64,000 bases of DNA from Candidatus Rifleibacteriota bacterium (GTDB lineage: Bacteria; Muiribacteriota; Ozemobacteria; Ozemobacterales; Ozemobacteraceae), in assembly GCA_905236675.1 (NCBI GenBank), contig CAJOND010000017.1, positions 27,874 through 91,873 on the forward strand. Direction: 5' to 3'. Position numbers and translations under genes: made by a program. Below, one piece after another: positions 52,518 to 61,560 of this stretch. The notes below the pieces were generated by a model, which saw only the letters and a program-made list of their open reading frames with translations, did no database searches and was not told where the DNA came from. The stretch's first letter is position 1; the number at the start of each line of letters is the position of its first letter.

Positions 52518-54002
52518 ATGATATCCTTTATAGCTAGTGTAATATTGTTAATTCTAGGTTATGTCTTTTATGGTTCAATAGTTGAAAAAATCTTTGCTCC
52601 CGATGATAGACAAACCCCTGCATATGCGATTAACGATGGCGTCGACTATATTCCAATGCCCTTATGGAAAGTTTATTTAATTCAGCTTCTTAACATTGCG
52701 GGAACTGGTCCTATATTTGGGGCTTTATTAGGAGCAATATTTGGTCCTATTGTTTATTTTTGGATAGTTTTTGGTTGTATCTTTGCTGGTGCTGTTCACG
52801 ACTATATGTGCGGCATGCTTTCTGCAAGAAATAACGGTGCAAGCGTTTCTGAAATTACAGGAAAATACTTAGGTAAATCAGCACTTCAAATAATGAGAGT
52901 ATTCTCAGTTATTCTGCTAATCGGCTGCGGTGTTGTTTTTACAATAGGACCTGCTGGACTTTTAGAGCTGATTACTCCGGCTCAATTTACTACTCAATTT
53001 TGGTATTGGGTCATTTTAGTCTATTATTTTATTGCTACATTTGTTCCTATAGATAAAGTCATAGGTAAAATTTATCCCTTATTTGGAGTTTGTCTAATTG
53101 CCATGGCGTTTGGAGTTGCTGGTTCATTACTTATTTATACACCTCAAAAAATGCCCGAAATCTGGAATCAGTTTGGCAATATGCATCCACAGAATTTGCC
53201 AGTTTGGCCAGTTATGTTCATAACTGTAGCATGTGGAGCAATATCAGGATTCCACTCAACTCAGTCTCCTATGATGGCTAGATGTATTACCTCAGAAAAA
53301 CAAGGTCGTAAAGTATTTTACGGCGCTATGATTTCTGAAGGTTTAATTGCTTTAGTATGGGCAGCTGCTGGCGTATCTTGCTATGAAAATTCTCAAGCAT
53401 TATTAGCGGCAGGTGGTGGAAACAGCAAAGTTGTTTATCATATCTGCACTACAACTATGGGTTCAGTCGGTAGTATTCTTGCTATGCTTGGGGTTATCGC
53501 CTGTCCTATAACTTCTGGTGATACGGCTTATCGTTCAGCAAGACTTACAATTGCAGACTGGTTTAAGATTGACCAAGCTAAATTCAAGAATAGACTTTAT
53601 GTTACTCTGCCTTTATTGATAGCTGGTTTTCTTATTGGACAATGTGACTACTCAAAAGTATGGCGCTATTTTTCCTGGGCAAATCAGACTCTTGCCACTA
53701 TAGTTCTCTGGGCTTGTTCGGTCTATCTCTTAAAGGAAAAGAAAAACTGGTTAATTACATTTATTCCAGCTACTTTTATGACAGCAGTAGTTTCTGCTTA
53801 TTTTATGGGGGCTCCAGAATGTATGGGATTAGTCTGGGCTCAACTTCCAGAAGATTCATACTTACATAGTAATTTTTATGGTTTTTCTGTCTTTTTTGGT
53901 ATAGTTATGGCTCTGACCACGGCTTTTCTATTTTATAACCACAAGAATAAAATTCAAACCCAAGAAGAAATAGAAGAACATAAAGAAGAAGCCAAGGAAT
54001 GA
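52518..54002 (+). CDS. cstA: CstA-family peptide/pyruvate transporter
   Basis: The 494-residue polytopic protein begins with a short helix, then DDRQTPAYAINDGVDYIPMP and LNIAGTGPIFGALLGAIFGP. GAVHDYMCGMLSARNNGASVSEITG follows, all diagnostic for CstA. About thirteen membrane segments are visible. It is shorter than the E. coli protein (about 700 residues), as in many Gram-positive and other bacteria, and ends in a charged Glu/Lys tail. CstA and its relatives import peptides or pyruvate during carbon starvation. It is a single gene with its own terminator. Confidence 0.92.
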   Translation: MISFIASVILLILGYVFYGSIVEKIFAPDDRQTPAYAINDGVDYIPMPLWKVYLIQLLNIAGTGPIFGALLGAIFGPIVYFWIVFGCIFAGAVHDYMCGMLSARNNGASVSEITGKYLGKSALQIMRVFSVILLIGCGVVFTIGPAGLLELITPAQFTTQFWYWVILVYYFIATFVPIDKVIGKIYPLFGVCLIAMAFGVAGSLLIYTPQKMPEIWNQFGNMHPQNLPVWPVMFITVACGAISGFHSTQSPMMARCITSEKQGRKVFYGAMISEGLIALVWAAAGVSCYENSQALLAAGGGNSKVVYHICTTTMGSVGSILAMLGVIACPITSGDTAYRSARLTIADWFKIDQAKFKNRLYVTLPLLIAGFLIGQCDYSKVWRYFSWANQTLATIVLWACSVYLLKEKKNWLITFIPATFMTAVVSAYFMGAPECMGLVWAQLPEDSYLHSNFYGFSVFFGIVMALTTAFLFYNHKNKIQTQEEIEEHKEEAKE

Positions 54003-54038
54003 AATAATCAAGTTTTTTAGAGATTAGAAAAAAAGGAA

Positions 54039-54070
54039 ATTGTTACTACCAGCAAAATGGTAGTAACAAT
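54039..54070 (+). terminator. Terminator after cstA
   Basis: A perfect 12-bp stem, ATTGTTACTACC/GGTAGTAACAAT, with an 8-base loop. The T-run is short (TTTCG). Confidence 0.8.
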
Positions 54071-54405
54071 TTCGTTGGCTAATACTTTTTTACCAATTTT
54101 GAGTTTTCATATAACTTAAAGAGTAATAGATTGCATTTAGGGCATTATAATTTCAAGTTTTAAGTTTTCTTTTCTGTTAATTCATTCAATGGAACATAAT
54201 ACTGAATCTTATTGTCAATAAATTTAATTTTCAAGTTTGCTGACCCGATCGAAAGCTAGTCATACATTATTATAATTATTTTTATATTACTTATAATTGA
54301 TTTTTTTATACTTTAATGCATAAAAATATCATTAGCTCTGCGATATTTCGGTTTAAGAATAAATTATATCCATTAGAATAATTTACTTTTAATTTCTTTT
54401 ATCTC
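54071..54405. other. Gap without a recognisable gene
   Basis: The 335-base AT-rich stretch has no coding frame of note, RNA or repeat that I can identify. Confidence 0.4.
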
Positions 54406-55833
54406 TCATCTTCCTAAAGGCATAATTCCAGCAGCTCGACAACTTTCAACATTAACTATAAAAGCATCATTATCAGCGTATTTTTTATATTCACGTTCTC
54501 CTTCTTTTAGAGCTTTTTTGAATGTTTGATCTTTTTCGCCCATCATAGTTGTTTCTAAATAATAAAGTTTTAAAGGTAAACCTTCTTTATCTCTTTTTGT
54601 ACCAGCTACAGCAAGAAAAGCATGTCCTGGAACCAATATAATATTAACGTCTAATCCTATTTTTTTGTAAAATGATGCTAACATGCATGTTCCGTCAATA
54701 CAATTTGCTTGATTATTGTCTATTACCTGCTCAAAGAATCGAATATATTGAGAATTAATCTTTTCGCTTGAGTTACTTGAACCTGTAATGTCGCTATATC
54801 TTGTTCCTTTTGCTGCAAAATAGTTCCAAATCCATTCCATCTGATCTAACACTTCTTTGTCGGTGCCACCCTGATAACCATAAAATGATATTTTTCTACT
54901 CTTTTTATCTTTATCTATTATTTCATTTAAAACTTTATCTATTCTTGGATGGTCTTCATTTACAAAGCAGGATAATAATACAGAAAAATCGGTGTATTCA
55001 TCTTCATTTTCTATTAACCCTAAAATAGCCTCATTTACAGAGCGATAAGTTATTGTTTTATTTATTCTATTTTTTACTTTCCCATTAACTTCTAAAACTG
55101 CTGTGAAATTTATAAATCCAGGTTTATCCGCATTTAATAAAGCGTTACGTTTCCATTTTATCCAAGGAGAAAAGATGCATTCATCTTTCTTTGTCATATC
55201 ATGCTCGCTAACACATTGTTCCATAAATTCATTTTCTTCTACTATAGCTTTAACATGAGCATTTTCGTCTTCAATATAGAAATGAATTAGAGGTGTTTCT
55301 GACAATTCTTTGTTCATTTGTGCAAATAAAATGAATGATGGATAAATTGCTTCGGACAAAAGATCATCAAAGACTAAATCATAATTGTTTACCTGAGGTC
55401 CTTCTTTATCTTTTTTGTCCTCTATTTTTGCTTTAGAATCATTTGTATCTTTAGTTTTTTTTGTTTTATCATTATTTTCAGTCTTATTAGGTTTCGTGGA
55501 AATATCACATTCTTCTGAATCATATTCATCTGAATCTTCACCATCATCTAATTCACATTCATCAGAATCATCATTCTCATCTTGTTCATATTCATCTGTT
55601 TCGTCACTCTCATCTTCTATATCGCATTCTTCAGATTCATCATATTCATCAGAATCGTTACAATAATCATTTGTTTTTGATAGATTATCATTTTTATCTA
55701 TCTTTTTATCAGTTTTTTTATCAGACTTCTTTATTGCGTCTTTTATACCCTTGGCATATGACGGGCAATTATTTAATAAATTAGTATTTAGTAAAAGGGT
55801 TAATATAATGAAAATATTAAATATCTTTCGCAT
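54406..55833 (-). CDS. Exported transglutaminase-like protein with acidic Asp/Glu repeat region
   Basis: The 475-residue protein has a signal peptide (about residues 1-27). A long Asp/Glu/Ser/Lys-rich region (about 30-145) contains repeats such as DESDEYDESEECDI and DSDEYDSEECDIS. The folded part has the transglutaminase-like core: NQANCIDGTCMLASFYKKIGL with the candidate catalytic Cys, and VPGHAFLAVAGT with the candidate His (near 420). The fold is shared with peptide-cleaving and cross-linking enzymes; activity here is unproven. The acidic segment could bind Ca2+ or serve as a flexible spacer, and it contains Cys in the repeats, which is unusual. The gene is monocistronic. Confidence 0.65.
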   Translation of the reverse strand: MRKIFNIFIILTLLLNTNLLNNCPSYAKGIKDAIKKSDKKTDKKIDKNDNLSKTNDYCNDSDEYDESEECDIEDESDETDEYEQDENDDSDECELDDGEDSDEYDSEECDISTKPNKTENNDKTKKTKDTNDSKAKIEDKKDKEGPQVNNYDLVFDDLLSEAIYPSFILFAQMNKELSETPLIHFYIEDENAHVKAIVEENEFMEQCVSEHDMTKKDECIFSPWIKWKRNALLNADKPGFINFTAVLEVNGKVKNRINKTITYRSVNEAILGLIENEDEYTDFSVLLSCFVNEDHPRIDKVLNEIIDKDKKSRKISFYGYQGGTDKEVLDQMEWIWNYFAAKGTRYSDITGSSNSSEKINSQYIRFFEQVIDNNQANCIDGTCMLASFYKKIGLDVNIILVPGHAFLAVAGTKRDKEGLPLKLYYLETTMMGEKDQTFKKALKEGEREYKKYADNDAFIVNVESCRAAGIMPLGR

Positions 55834-55955
55834 TTGTTTGTCCTATATTTTATTATTTTATATTTTTTAAAGCTTTCTGCTTTTTTATTTATTACTTATA
55901 ACTCATAACATAACACTCACCACAATTTTCGGATCTCAATTCTAACTTTCAATTA

Positions 55956-56552
55956 TCAAAATACTCTATATTCAGGGTGAGTAACAATTGCTAGCATTCC
56001 TATTTTGTCACCTTTTGAATCACCATAACCATAAGTTTCATCATAAGTATCTAAATCAGGAACAGCTTCGTTTATACGTTCTATTTTTTCTGGACCCCAA
56101 CAGTTTCTAGATGCAAACCAGCCTGTTATTTTTCCATCACTTACTTCAAGTTCTGTAGCTATAACTTCAACATTATACTTTTGAGCAAAATATTTTAAAT
56201 ATTTTGTAAAAGAAGCAGAAACTATGTAAACTTTATGTCCTTGTGCCTGATGCCACTTAATCTTTTCTATGGCATTGGGTCTTACTATAGAATCTAATCT
56301 AGTATTAACAAAATTCTGGCAAAGACCATCAAATTTTTTTTCACTCATTCCTTTAAAAAATGTAGAAGTAATAGACTGTTTCGCAGTTTCATTATCACAA
56401 AATTTAAAAGCATAAGAAAAAAGAATTGGTAGTATTTTTAATGCGTTTCCAATGACACCCTTCCAGCCAAAACAAAATAGTAAAAATTGAAAATAACTGT
56501 CGGTGGTGGTTATTGTACCATCAAAATCAAAAAAAGCAATACCCTTAGCCAT
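55956..56552 (-). CDS. HAD-superfamily IB phosphatase
   Basis: The 198-residue protein has the HAD nucleophile motif in FFDFDGTITTTDSY (residues 8-21) and motif II Ser in YIVSASFTKYL. The motif III Lys is in the region 'NCWGPEKIERI', and motif IV Asp is in YGYGDSKGDKIGML. Subfamily IB (SerB-like phosphoserine and related phosphatases) fits the helical cap. Phosphoserine phosphatase activity would complete the SerA-SerC pathway, but HAD-IB members dephosphorylate many substrates, so this is only a possibility. The start lies five bases after the stop of the disordered protein gene, so they are co-transcribed. Confidence 0.82.
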   Translation of the reverse strand: MAKGIAFFDFDGTITTTDSYFQFLLFCFGWKGVIGNALKILPILFSYAFKFCDNETAKQSITSTFFKGMSEKKFDGLCQNFVNTRLDSIVRPNAIEKIKWHQAQGHKVYIVSASFTKYLKYFAQKYNVEVIATELEVSDGKITGWFASRNCWGPEKIERINEAVPDLDTYDETYGYGDSKGDKIGMLAIVTHPEYRVF

Positions 56553-56557
56553 TTAAA

Positions 56558-57478
56558 TTATCCGATTACATTGAATGTTGATTGTGAAAACTGGCTTACA
56601 GCACCACTTATGTAACCATACAATGTTTTAGCTTGTTGTCCTAAAAATCTATTAAAAAACTGTGTTGCAGGTTCTGTTTCAGGAGTTTCATCTGGACCTG
56701 GAATTAAATATGCAGGTCTATTATTGGATTCAGGTGCAGTAGCCTGAGCAGATTCTATATCTTCAACGGTTTCTATATCTGCCGTCGCAAGATTATTCGA
56801 TACAGAATTAGTTTCCAACTTGGTCCCATCAGTAACTACACTTTCGAATCCGGTTTTTTGGAAAAATGAATTCTGATTTGGAATATAGCTTCGTTCTGCT
56901 CTTTGAAAATCTGCTTTAGGATTAGCTTTTACTTCTTCTATTGGATTAGCATCACTGGTAGGTATGTCGGATGATATTTTATCCAGTCCAACAAACTGTT
57001 GAGTTGGATGTAATACATTGCCTAAATTACCATTTAACCCAGCTTCAGCAGCTACGGTAGAAGCGGGATGATTTACAGCAGATTCGGTTTGAGAAGTTTT
57101 GAATACTTGTTGAGGTTCAGCAATGTGGGTTTCGGTCAGTAAAGGATTAGTATCATTTGGGGCCGATACATTCAATGCATTAGCTGAACCTATACCACCA
57201 GTAGGAATATTATGCTGAAATGCAGAAATTGTTGTGGAACTTCCAACAGATTCTAATGAAGGAGAAGCAGAAACAGCAGCAGTTGGTGCTGCATAAGTTA
57301 TTCTGGAATCATTATTCGGTATATAATTATCTTGTCTTATGTACATATCTAAAGGAGTGGCTTGAGGTTCGCTTACAACAGGCAAATTATGAACCTGGCT
57401 CTTTAAATGAGTCGGTTCAGAATTGTAATAATCAATTTGATACGAGTATCGTATGCCTTTTATTGTTGGACTTTCCAT
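56558..57478 (-). CDS. Low-complexity, largely disordered protein, unknown
   Basis: The 306-residue protein has no signal peptide and no recognisable domain. It is rich in Ser, Thr, Asn, Ala, Pro and Gln. It has a Tyr-containing N-terminus (GIRYSYQIDYYNSEP) and a possible amphipathic C-terminal helix (FFNRFLGQQAKTLYGYISGA). The middle has repeated short motifs such as PNNDS, PNQNS and PNDTN. The start (MESPTIKGIRYSY) is followed directly by the HAD gene on the same transcript. It may be a structural or scaffolding protein; no evidence supports a specific function. Confidence 0.5.
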   Translation of the reverse strand: MESPTIKGIRYSYQIDYYNSEPTHLKSQVHNLPVVSEPQATPLDMYIRQDNYIPNNDSRITYAAPTAAVSASPSLESVGSSTTISAFQHNIPTGGIGSANALNVSAPNDTNPLLTETHIAEPQQVFKTSQTESAVNHPASTVAAEAGLNGNLGNVLHPTQQFVGLDKISSDIPTSDANPIEEVKANPKADFQRAERSYIPNQNSFFQKTGFESVVTDGTKLETNSVSNNLATADIETVEDIESAQATAPESNNRPAYLIPGPDETPETEPATQFFNRFLGQQAKTLYGYISGAVSQFSQSTFNVIG

Positions 57479-57589
57479 ATTTTTAATTATATCACTAAAT
57501 ATTTTTTCTGTCTAATTTTGTTATATGTAAAATATATTAAAGAATGATATAATATCAAGGAACTAGTAGTAAGTTGAAAATTAAAATAT

Positions 57590-57715
57590 ATAAAGATAAA
57601 GATTAAGATTTAAATGCTATAGCTGGAAATTGAAAGTTGAATAATTGAAGACGGGAGATATTAAACTTTCTTTAATCATCTAGCTTATATCTTCTATCTT
57701 AAATCTAAATTAATA
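57590..57715. repeat. Intergenic low-complexity repeat, with fold-back
   Basis: AGATTAAGATTTAAA on the left and TATCTTCTATCTTAAATCTAAATT on the right are imperfect inverted repeats. The same words occur at 51371-51430 and 52388-52460. The region sits between a TGATATAAT box (57545-57553) and the next gene. Confidence 0.45.
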
Positions 57716-59578
57716 ATGAAAATTAAAAACAAATCTATATTATCAATAATTATTCTATCCTTGATAAATATATTTTTTTGTGCATCCATAGCTTTTGCAG
57801 AAAAAATCAATTTATCAGGTAGTATATTAGGTCCTTTTTTCCCTTTATTTTTGTTTGCCTCATATTTTATTGCAGTAACTGTTGCATATAAAAGATTTAT
57901 CTGTCGTGGAAAATATGGGAATCCCCTATTTCATATGTTATTCATTTTGGTGTTTTTTCCAATACTTCCTTATGGGTGGGTATACCTATTTTTTATTGAA
58001 CCCTATCTAATATTCCTAGGTAAAAAAAGAGGGAAAGAAATACATAGTCTTGCTCAAATAGGTATAAATCTCCGAGGCTTAAAAGAATTAACTAATATTT
58101 CTCCTATTTTAAACAAAGACAATCAGTTTAATAAAAATAGTTTTTTAGAAATGGCAAAGAAAACATTTTATACTATTTATGCTTTAAGAGCCAAAAATGA
58201 ATTTAAAGAAGCCGAAGACATGATTTCTGATGGACTTTATGAACATTTTTCTCAAGATTTAAAATCATTAGATGAAATAAATGCTTCTCTTATAATTGAT
58301 AAACCAGAAATAGACAGAATTGTAATAATTGGAATAGAAACAGGAAAATATTATGATGATATTTACGTATCTATTACTGGGGTTTCAACATTATATAGAC
58401 AAGAAAAAACTACAAAAAAAATATATGGTTCTTCTGACTTACCAGAATGGATAGATGAAATATGGCGTTTTTCTCGAATTAATGGCGATTTCTCCGAAGA
58501 AGGTTGGTTCTTAAGCGGGATAGCTCCTCAATACTATACTTTAGGCTCAGGTAAAAGCGCAAAAAATTATCCTTATGAAGAATATTATAACACTAAAAAA
58601 ATAACTGGTTTGAAAGAAATGCTATTAAAAGACCCAGAGTTTTGCATAAATGACGTAGAAGATAAAATATATATTATGTTTTGGGGTATTTATTATGCTA
58701 TACAATATTTAGATTCTACAACTATAAAAAGCTTTTGTACCCAAGATTTTATTAAAGAATTTGAAACAACAGGTAAAATAGAAGCTTTCCCCAATTATAA
58801 AGTAATTAATCTAGATTATATTAGACTTCTTGCAATTGTTACTGGAAAAGGTAACTATGATCATATTGTTTTTCAGGTAAATTGGACTGGTAAAAAATCT
58901 TTTGCTGATTTCCATTATAATAAACAGACCTCTCTATTTATTTTAAGACGAAATAAAAATGCATTATCATCCTTTGAAAAAAATTATAATTCATTACATT
59001 GTCCAGATTGCGGTGAGAAAATTAACAATAGCACCTCTGTTTGCCAAAAATGTAATGAAAAATTAAATAATGATTCTAAATACTGGATATTAGAAAACGT
59101 AATTTCTCCTACCAAAATTGCTATTCATAATCTTAATGATATAGCTTTTAATCAGAAACCATCTAATGAAGAATCTGTAAATTTTTCCAAAATAGATTTA
59201 AGTAGCTTAGAACACATTTATGGTGAAGATTTGATTAAAATGACCATTGCGGTTATGTTGGCTGATGGAGTAATAGATAAAAATGAACTTAAAGCAATAA
59301 TTGAAATTGCTGCAAAAAAACGAATTAATGCTGAACAGGTTAAAACTATGATTAATGAAATTAAAGCACAATCTGATCCTGTTAATTATGCATTAAATAA
59401 TACTCGTATTCCAAAAGACATGACTTTGTTGCTTTTATTAGTTAATATTGCTGCGTGTGATGGAAAAATTACCGATGATGAAGCTCAATTATTATATAAG
59501 ATTTCAGACAAAATGAATGTTCATCGTAAACTTTTGTATGATATGATTAATTCTGCTTATCAAAGTAAGGCATATTAG
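57716..59578 (+). CDS. Membrane protein with Tim44-like modules, zinc ribbon and C-terminal TerB-like domain
   Basis: The 620-residue protein has a signal-like helix and two further membrane helices (about 1-105). Two Tim44-like alpha/beta modules follow (about 140-240 and 290-415). The zinc ribbon is CPDCG...CQKCN near residue 430. The last 120 residues are a TerB-like helical domain with 'IAVMLADGVIDKNELKAI' and 'VNIAACDGKITDDEAQLL' (aDGvid..E twice). TerB domains coordinate metal and occur in tellurite-resistance systems and secreted-protein complexes. The MoxR protein at 10249 also has a TerB-like N-terminus. The start has no clear ribosome site. The ankyrin gene follows after 105 bases. 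Confidence 0.65.
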   Translation: MKIKNKSILSIIILSLINIFFCASIAFAEKINLSGSILGPFFPLFLFASYFIAVTVAYKRFICRGKYGNPLFHMLFILVFFPILPYGWVYLFFIEPYLIFLGKKRGKEIHSLAQIGINLRGLKELTNISPILNKDNQFNKNSFLEMAKKTFYTIYALRAKNEFKEAEDMISDGLYEHFSQDLKSLDEINASLIIDKPEIDRIVIIGIETGKYYDDIYVSITGVSTLYRQEKTTKKIYGSSDLPEWIDEIWRFSRINGDFSEEGWFLSGIAPQYYTLGSGKSAKNYPYEEYYNTKKITGLKEMLLKDPEFCINDVEDKIYIMFWGIYYAIQYLDSTTIKSFCTQDFIKEFETTGKIEAFPNYKVINLDYIRLLAIVTGKGNYDHIVFQVNWTGKKSFADFHYNKQTSLFILRRNKNALSSFEKNYNSLHCPDCGEKINNSTSVCQKCNEKLNNDSKYWILENVISPTKIAIHNLNDIAFNQKPSNEESVNFSKIDLSSLEHIYGEDLIKMTIAVMLADGVIDKNELKAIIEIAAKKRINAEQVKTMINEIKAQSDPVNYALNNTRIPKDMTLLLLLVNIAACDGKITDDEAQLLYKISDKMNVHRKLLYDMINSAYQSKAY

Positions 59579-59683
59579 TTTGCTATTATGATAAGTTTGT
59601 TAGTTTATTAAACAAAAATAGACAATAAACAAAAGATTTATTATCATTGTAAAAATAATAAATAAAAGCTAAAGGATTAAAAA

Positions 59684-60421
59684 ATGACTGAATCAAAATA
59701 TACTTGCACTTCTGCTGTTGGACTTTTAAAGAAAAAGCTTTCTGAAGGTATGAATCCAAATATGATTATAGCTGGTCCTCAGCCGCTATTAAGTCTCGCT
59801 ATAGAAATGAGATCAACTCCAGAAATTATTGAAACCTTACTTGAAGCAGGCGCTAATCCTAATACAAAAGGGTTTAACGATTTACCTCCTTTAACTCACG
59901 TATTAATTAATTACGACAATCAATCTAAAGATACAGAAAAACTTGTAGAAGTATTATTAAATCATGGGGCTGATCCTAACCTTGCTATTAAAAATCCTAA
60001 CCCGACATTTGATGGTTATACCCCACTATTTGTTGCGATAACTACTTCTAATCCTAACGCTAATATAGTTAAACTCCTTTTGGAAAAAGGAGCTAATCCT
60101 AATGCTGCATTCAGAGGAACTAATATTCTGATGAATATAGTTGCTAATCAAACAAATCAGGAAATTCTGGATTTAATGATTAAATATGGTGTTGATGTTA
60201 ACGCTAGAGATAATAATGGTTTAACTCCTCTTATGTATGCTACTTACAATAAAGAAAAGCCAGAAATGATGATAAATGTATTATTAAAGAATGGAGCAAA
60301 TCCTCAATTAACAGATAATAAAGGACATAATGCTTCTGATTACATCAGCAATTGTTTAAATCTTAGTAGTGAACAAAAAGTTTTATTAGCTCTTAAATGT
60401 GCTAAAAATAGTATGATATGA
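59684..60421 (+). CDS. Ankyrin-repeat protein
   Basis: The 245-residue protein is built almost entirely from ankyrin units of about 33-40 residues. Examples are 'IETLLEAGANPNTKGFNDLPPLTHVLINY', 'VEVLLNHGADPNLAI', 'VKLLLEKGANPNAAF', 'LMIKYGVDVNARDNNGLTPLMYATYN' and 'INVLLKNGANPQLTDNKGHNASD'. There is no signal peptide, so it probably binds protein partners in the cytoplasm. AAAGGATT precedes the start. It is followed by a strong terminator. Confidence 0.85.
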   Translation: MTESKYTCTSAVGLLKKKLSEGMNPNMIIAGPQPLLSLAIEMRSTPEIIETLLEAGANPNTKGFNDLPPLTHVLINYDNQSKDTEKLVEVLLNHGADPNLAIKNPNPTFDGYTPLFVAITTSNPNANIVKLLLEKGANPNAAFRGTNILMNIVANQTNQEILDLMIKYGVDVNARDNNGLTPLMYATYNKEKPEMMINVLLKNGANPQLTDNKGHNASDYISNCLNLSSEQKVLLALKCAKNSMI

Positions 60422-60465
60422 TATAATTTAATTACGACAGTTTGGTTGAACTTTTATTCACCCAC

Positions 60466-60503
60466 AAAAAAACCTCAGTTTATTTTTAAACTGAGGTTTT
60501 TTT
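60466..60503. terminator. Bidirectional terminator between convergent genes
   Basis: A 16-base stem, AAAAAAACCTCAGTTT/AAACTGAGGTTTTTTT, with a 6-base AT loop. Confidence 0.9.
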
Positions 60504-60523
60504 ATGAGCATTTAATCAATAAA

Positions 60524-61087
60524 TTATTTAGTAACAGTAGTTACTGGCAATTTTTTATTCTTTACGTAGGTAAAAAGCTTCATCAAACGTAATTCATGAG
60601 TTGCAACCATTGTATTACCTTGATCAGTAGTATATTCTGCTTCAATAATATTCCCTTTTTTATCTTTGATTTCTTTCATAGAGATAACTTTACCTCCATC
60701 TGGAGAATCAAATGTTCTAGGTAAATGACAAATTAAGCCATAACGGCCTTTGGCTATCTCATAAGCATTTTCTTTTAGTTTTGTTGGAAGCTTTTCTAGC
60801 TCACCTTCGTAAAGAGGAATATAAGTGCCTACTGTTCCAAAGTCACCTTGATCTATTAAACCTGCAAAAGGTCTAGAGAATGACTTTAAACCTAATGCAT
60901 CAAGAATCTGACTAATAAGTTCAGGTGTTACTATTTTAACATTTGGTTTTAATTCTTTTAAACTATTAGTCTTTTTAGAGCTACTTTTAGTAGCAGTTTT
61001 TTTAGTAGAAGATTTTTTAGAAGTAGTCTTCTTTTTTGTCGTTGTTTTACTAGGAATAACAGGATTAGTTCTTTTTATTATTTTCAT
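60524..61087 (-). CDS. Protein with histone H1-like lysine-rich N-terminus, unknown C-terminal domain
   Basis: The 187-residue protein opens with about 45 residues of Lys/Ser/Thr repeats (KKKTTSKKSSTKKTATKSSS), like bacterial histone H1-type tails. An apparently folded domain of about 140 residues follows: 'KIVTPELISQILDALGLKSFSRPFAGLIDQGDFGTVGTYIPLY' and 'NAYEIAKGRYGLICHLPRTF'. The tail suggests DNA or RNA binding or association with another polyanion. The folded domain is not recognised. No signal peptide is present, so it is probably cytoplasmic or nucleoid-associated. Confidence 0.5.
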   Translation of the reverse strand: MKIIKRTNPVIPSKTTTKKKTTSKKSSTKKTATKSSSKKTNSLKELKPNVKIVTPELISQILDALGLKSFSRPFAGLIDQGDFGTVGTYIPLYEGELEKLPTKLKENAYEIAKGRYGLICHLPRTFDSPDGGKVISMKEIKDKKGNIIEAEYTTDQGNTMVATHELRLMKLFTYVKNKKLPVTTVTK

Positions 61088-61152
61088 GTTTTGAATTTTA
61101 TTCTGTTATTATATATTTTTCAAGAATTAATTTTATTTTTTTATTTTTATTT

Positions 61153-61560
61153 TTATTTTAATAGTTTCTGAATATCTAGAATAGTTCCGTGATGTTTACA
61201 TTTAATGCCAGTAAAATTTTCAATTGTTTCTGAAACGGGTGGTTCAAATAAATCATATGTTGATTCATATTCAAATTTATTTGTTGAAGGGCATTTATAT
61301 GCATCAAGTTTATCTTTTTTTATATAACCTTTTTCTACCAATAAATTAAAATTTTTTTCATTTAATTCTCTCATTGGCTCAACTTTTTTGCCAAAGGAAT
61401 CTAAATTATATAAATCAACACAAGCACATAATGCTTTAATAGTACTTGCACAAGCTTTAGCTCGAGCTTGTTCTGCTTTTTTATTTCCACAGCAACCCAA
61501 AGTTAATACTAAGCTTAAAATAAAAGAATTAATAATAACTATTTTATAAACTTTCTTCAT
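61153..61560 (-). CDS. Small lipoprotein of the C-x2-HG family
   Basis: I set the start at ATG 61560 (MKKVYKIVIINSFILSLVLT), which has GAAGGGAA upstream, rather than 19 codons earlier. The signal peptide ends in the lipobox LTLGC, and the mature protein starts CCGNKKAEQARAKACAST. It then reads YNLDSFGKKVEPMRELNEKN, LLVEKGYIKKDKLD, CPSTNKFEYEST and GIKCKHHGTILDI. It is the intact relative of the frameshifted gene at 462-838 (shared LVxxGYIKKD, CP, F-Y-S/E-ST, C-x2-HGTI-DI) and of 46652-47191. The domain resembles small pilin-like soluble domains of some lineages, but no export machinery is adjacent. Confidence 0.7.
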   Translation of the reverse strand: MKKVYKIVIINSFILSLVLTLGCCGNKKAEQARAKACASTIKALCACVDLYNLDSFGKKVEPMRELNEKNFNLLVEKGYIKKDKLDAYKCPSTNKFEYESTYDLFEPPVSETIENFTGIKCKHHGTILDIQKLLK

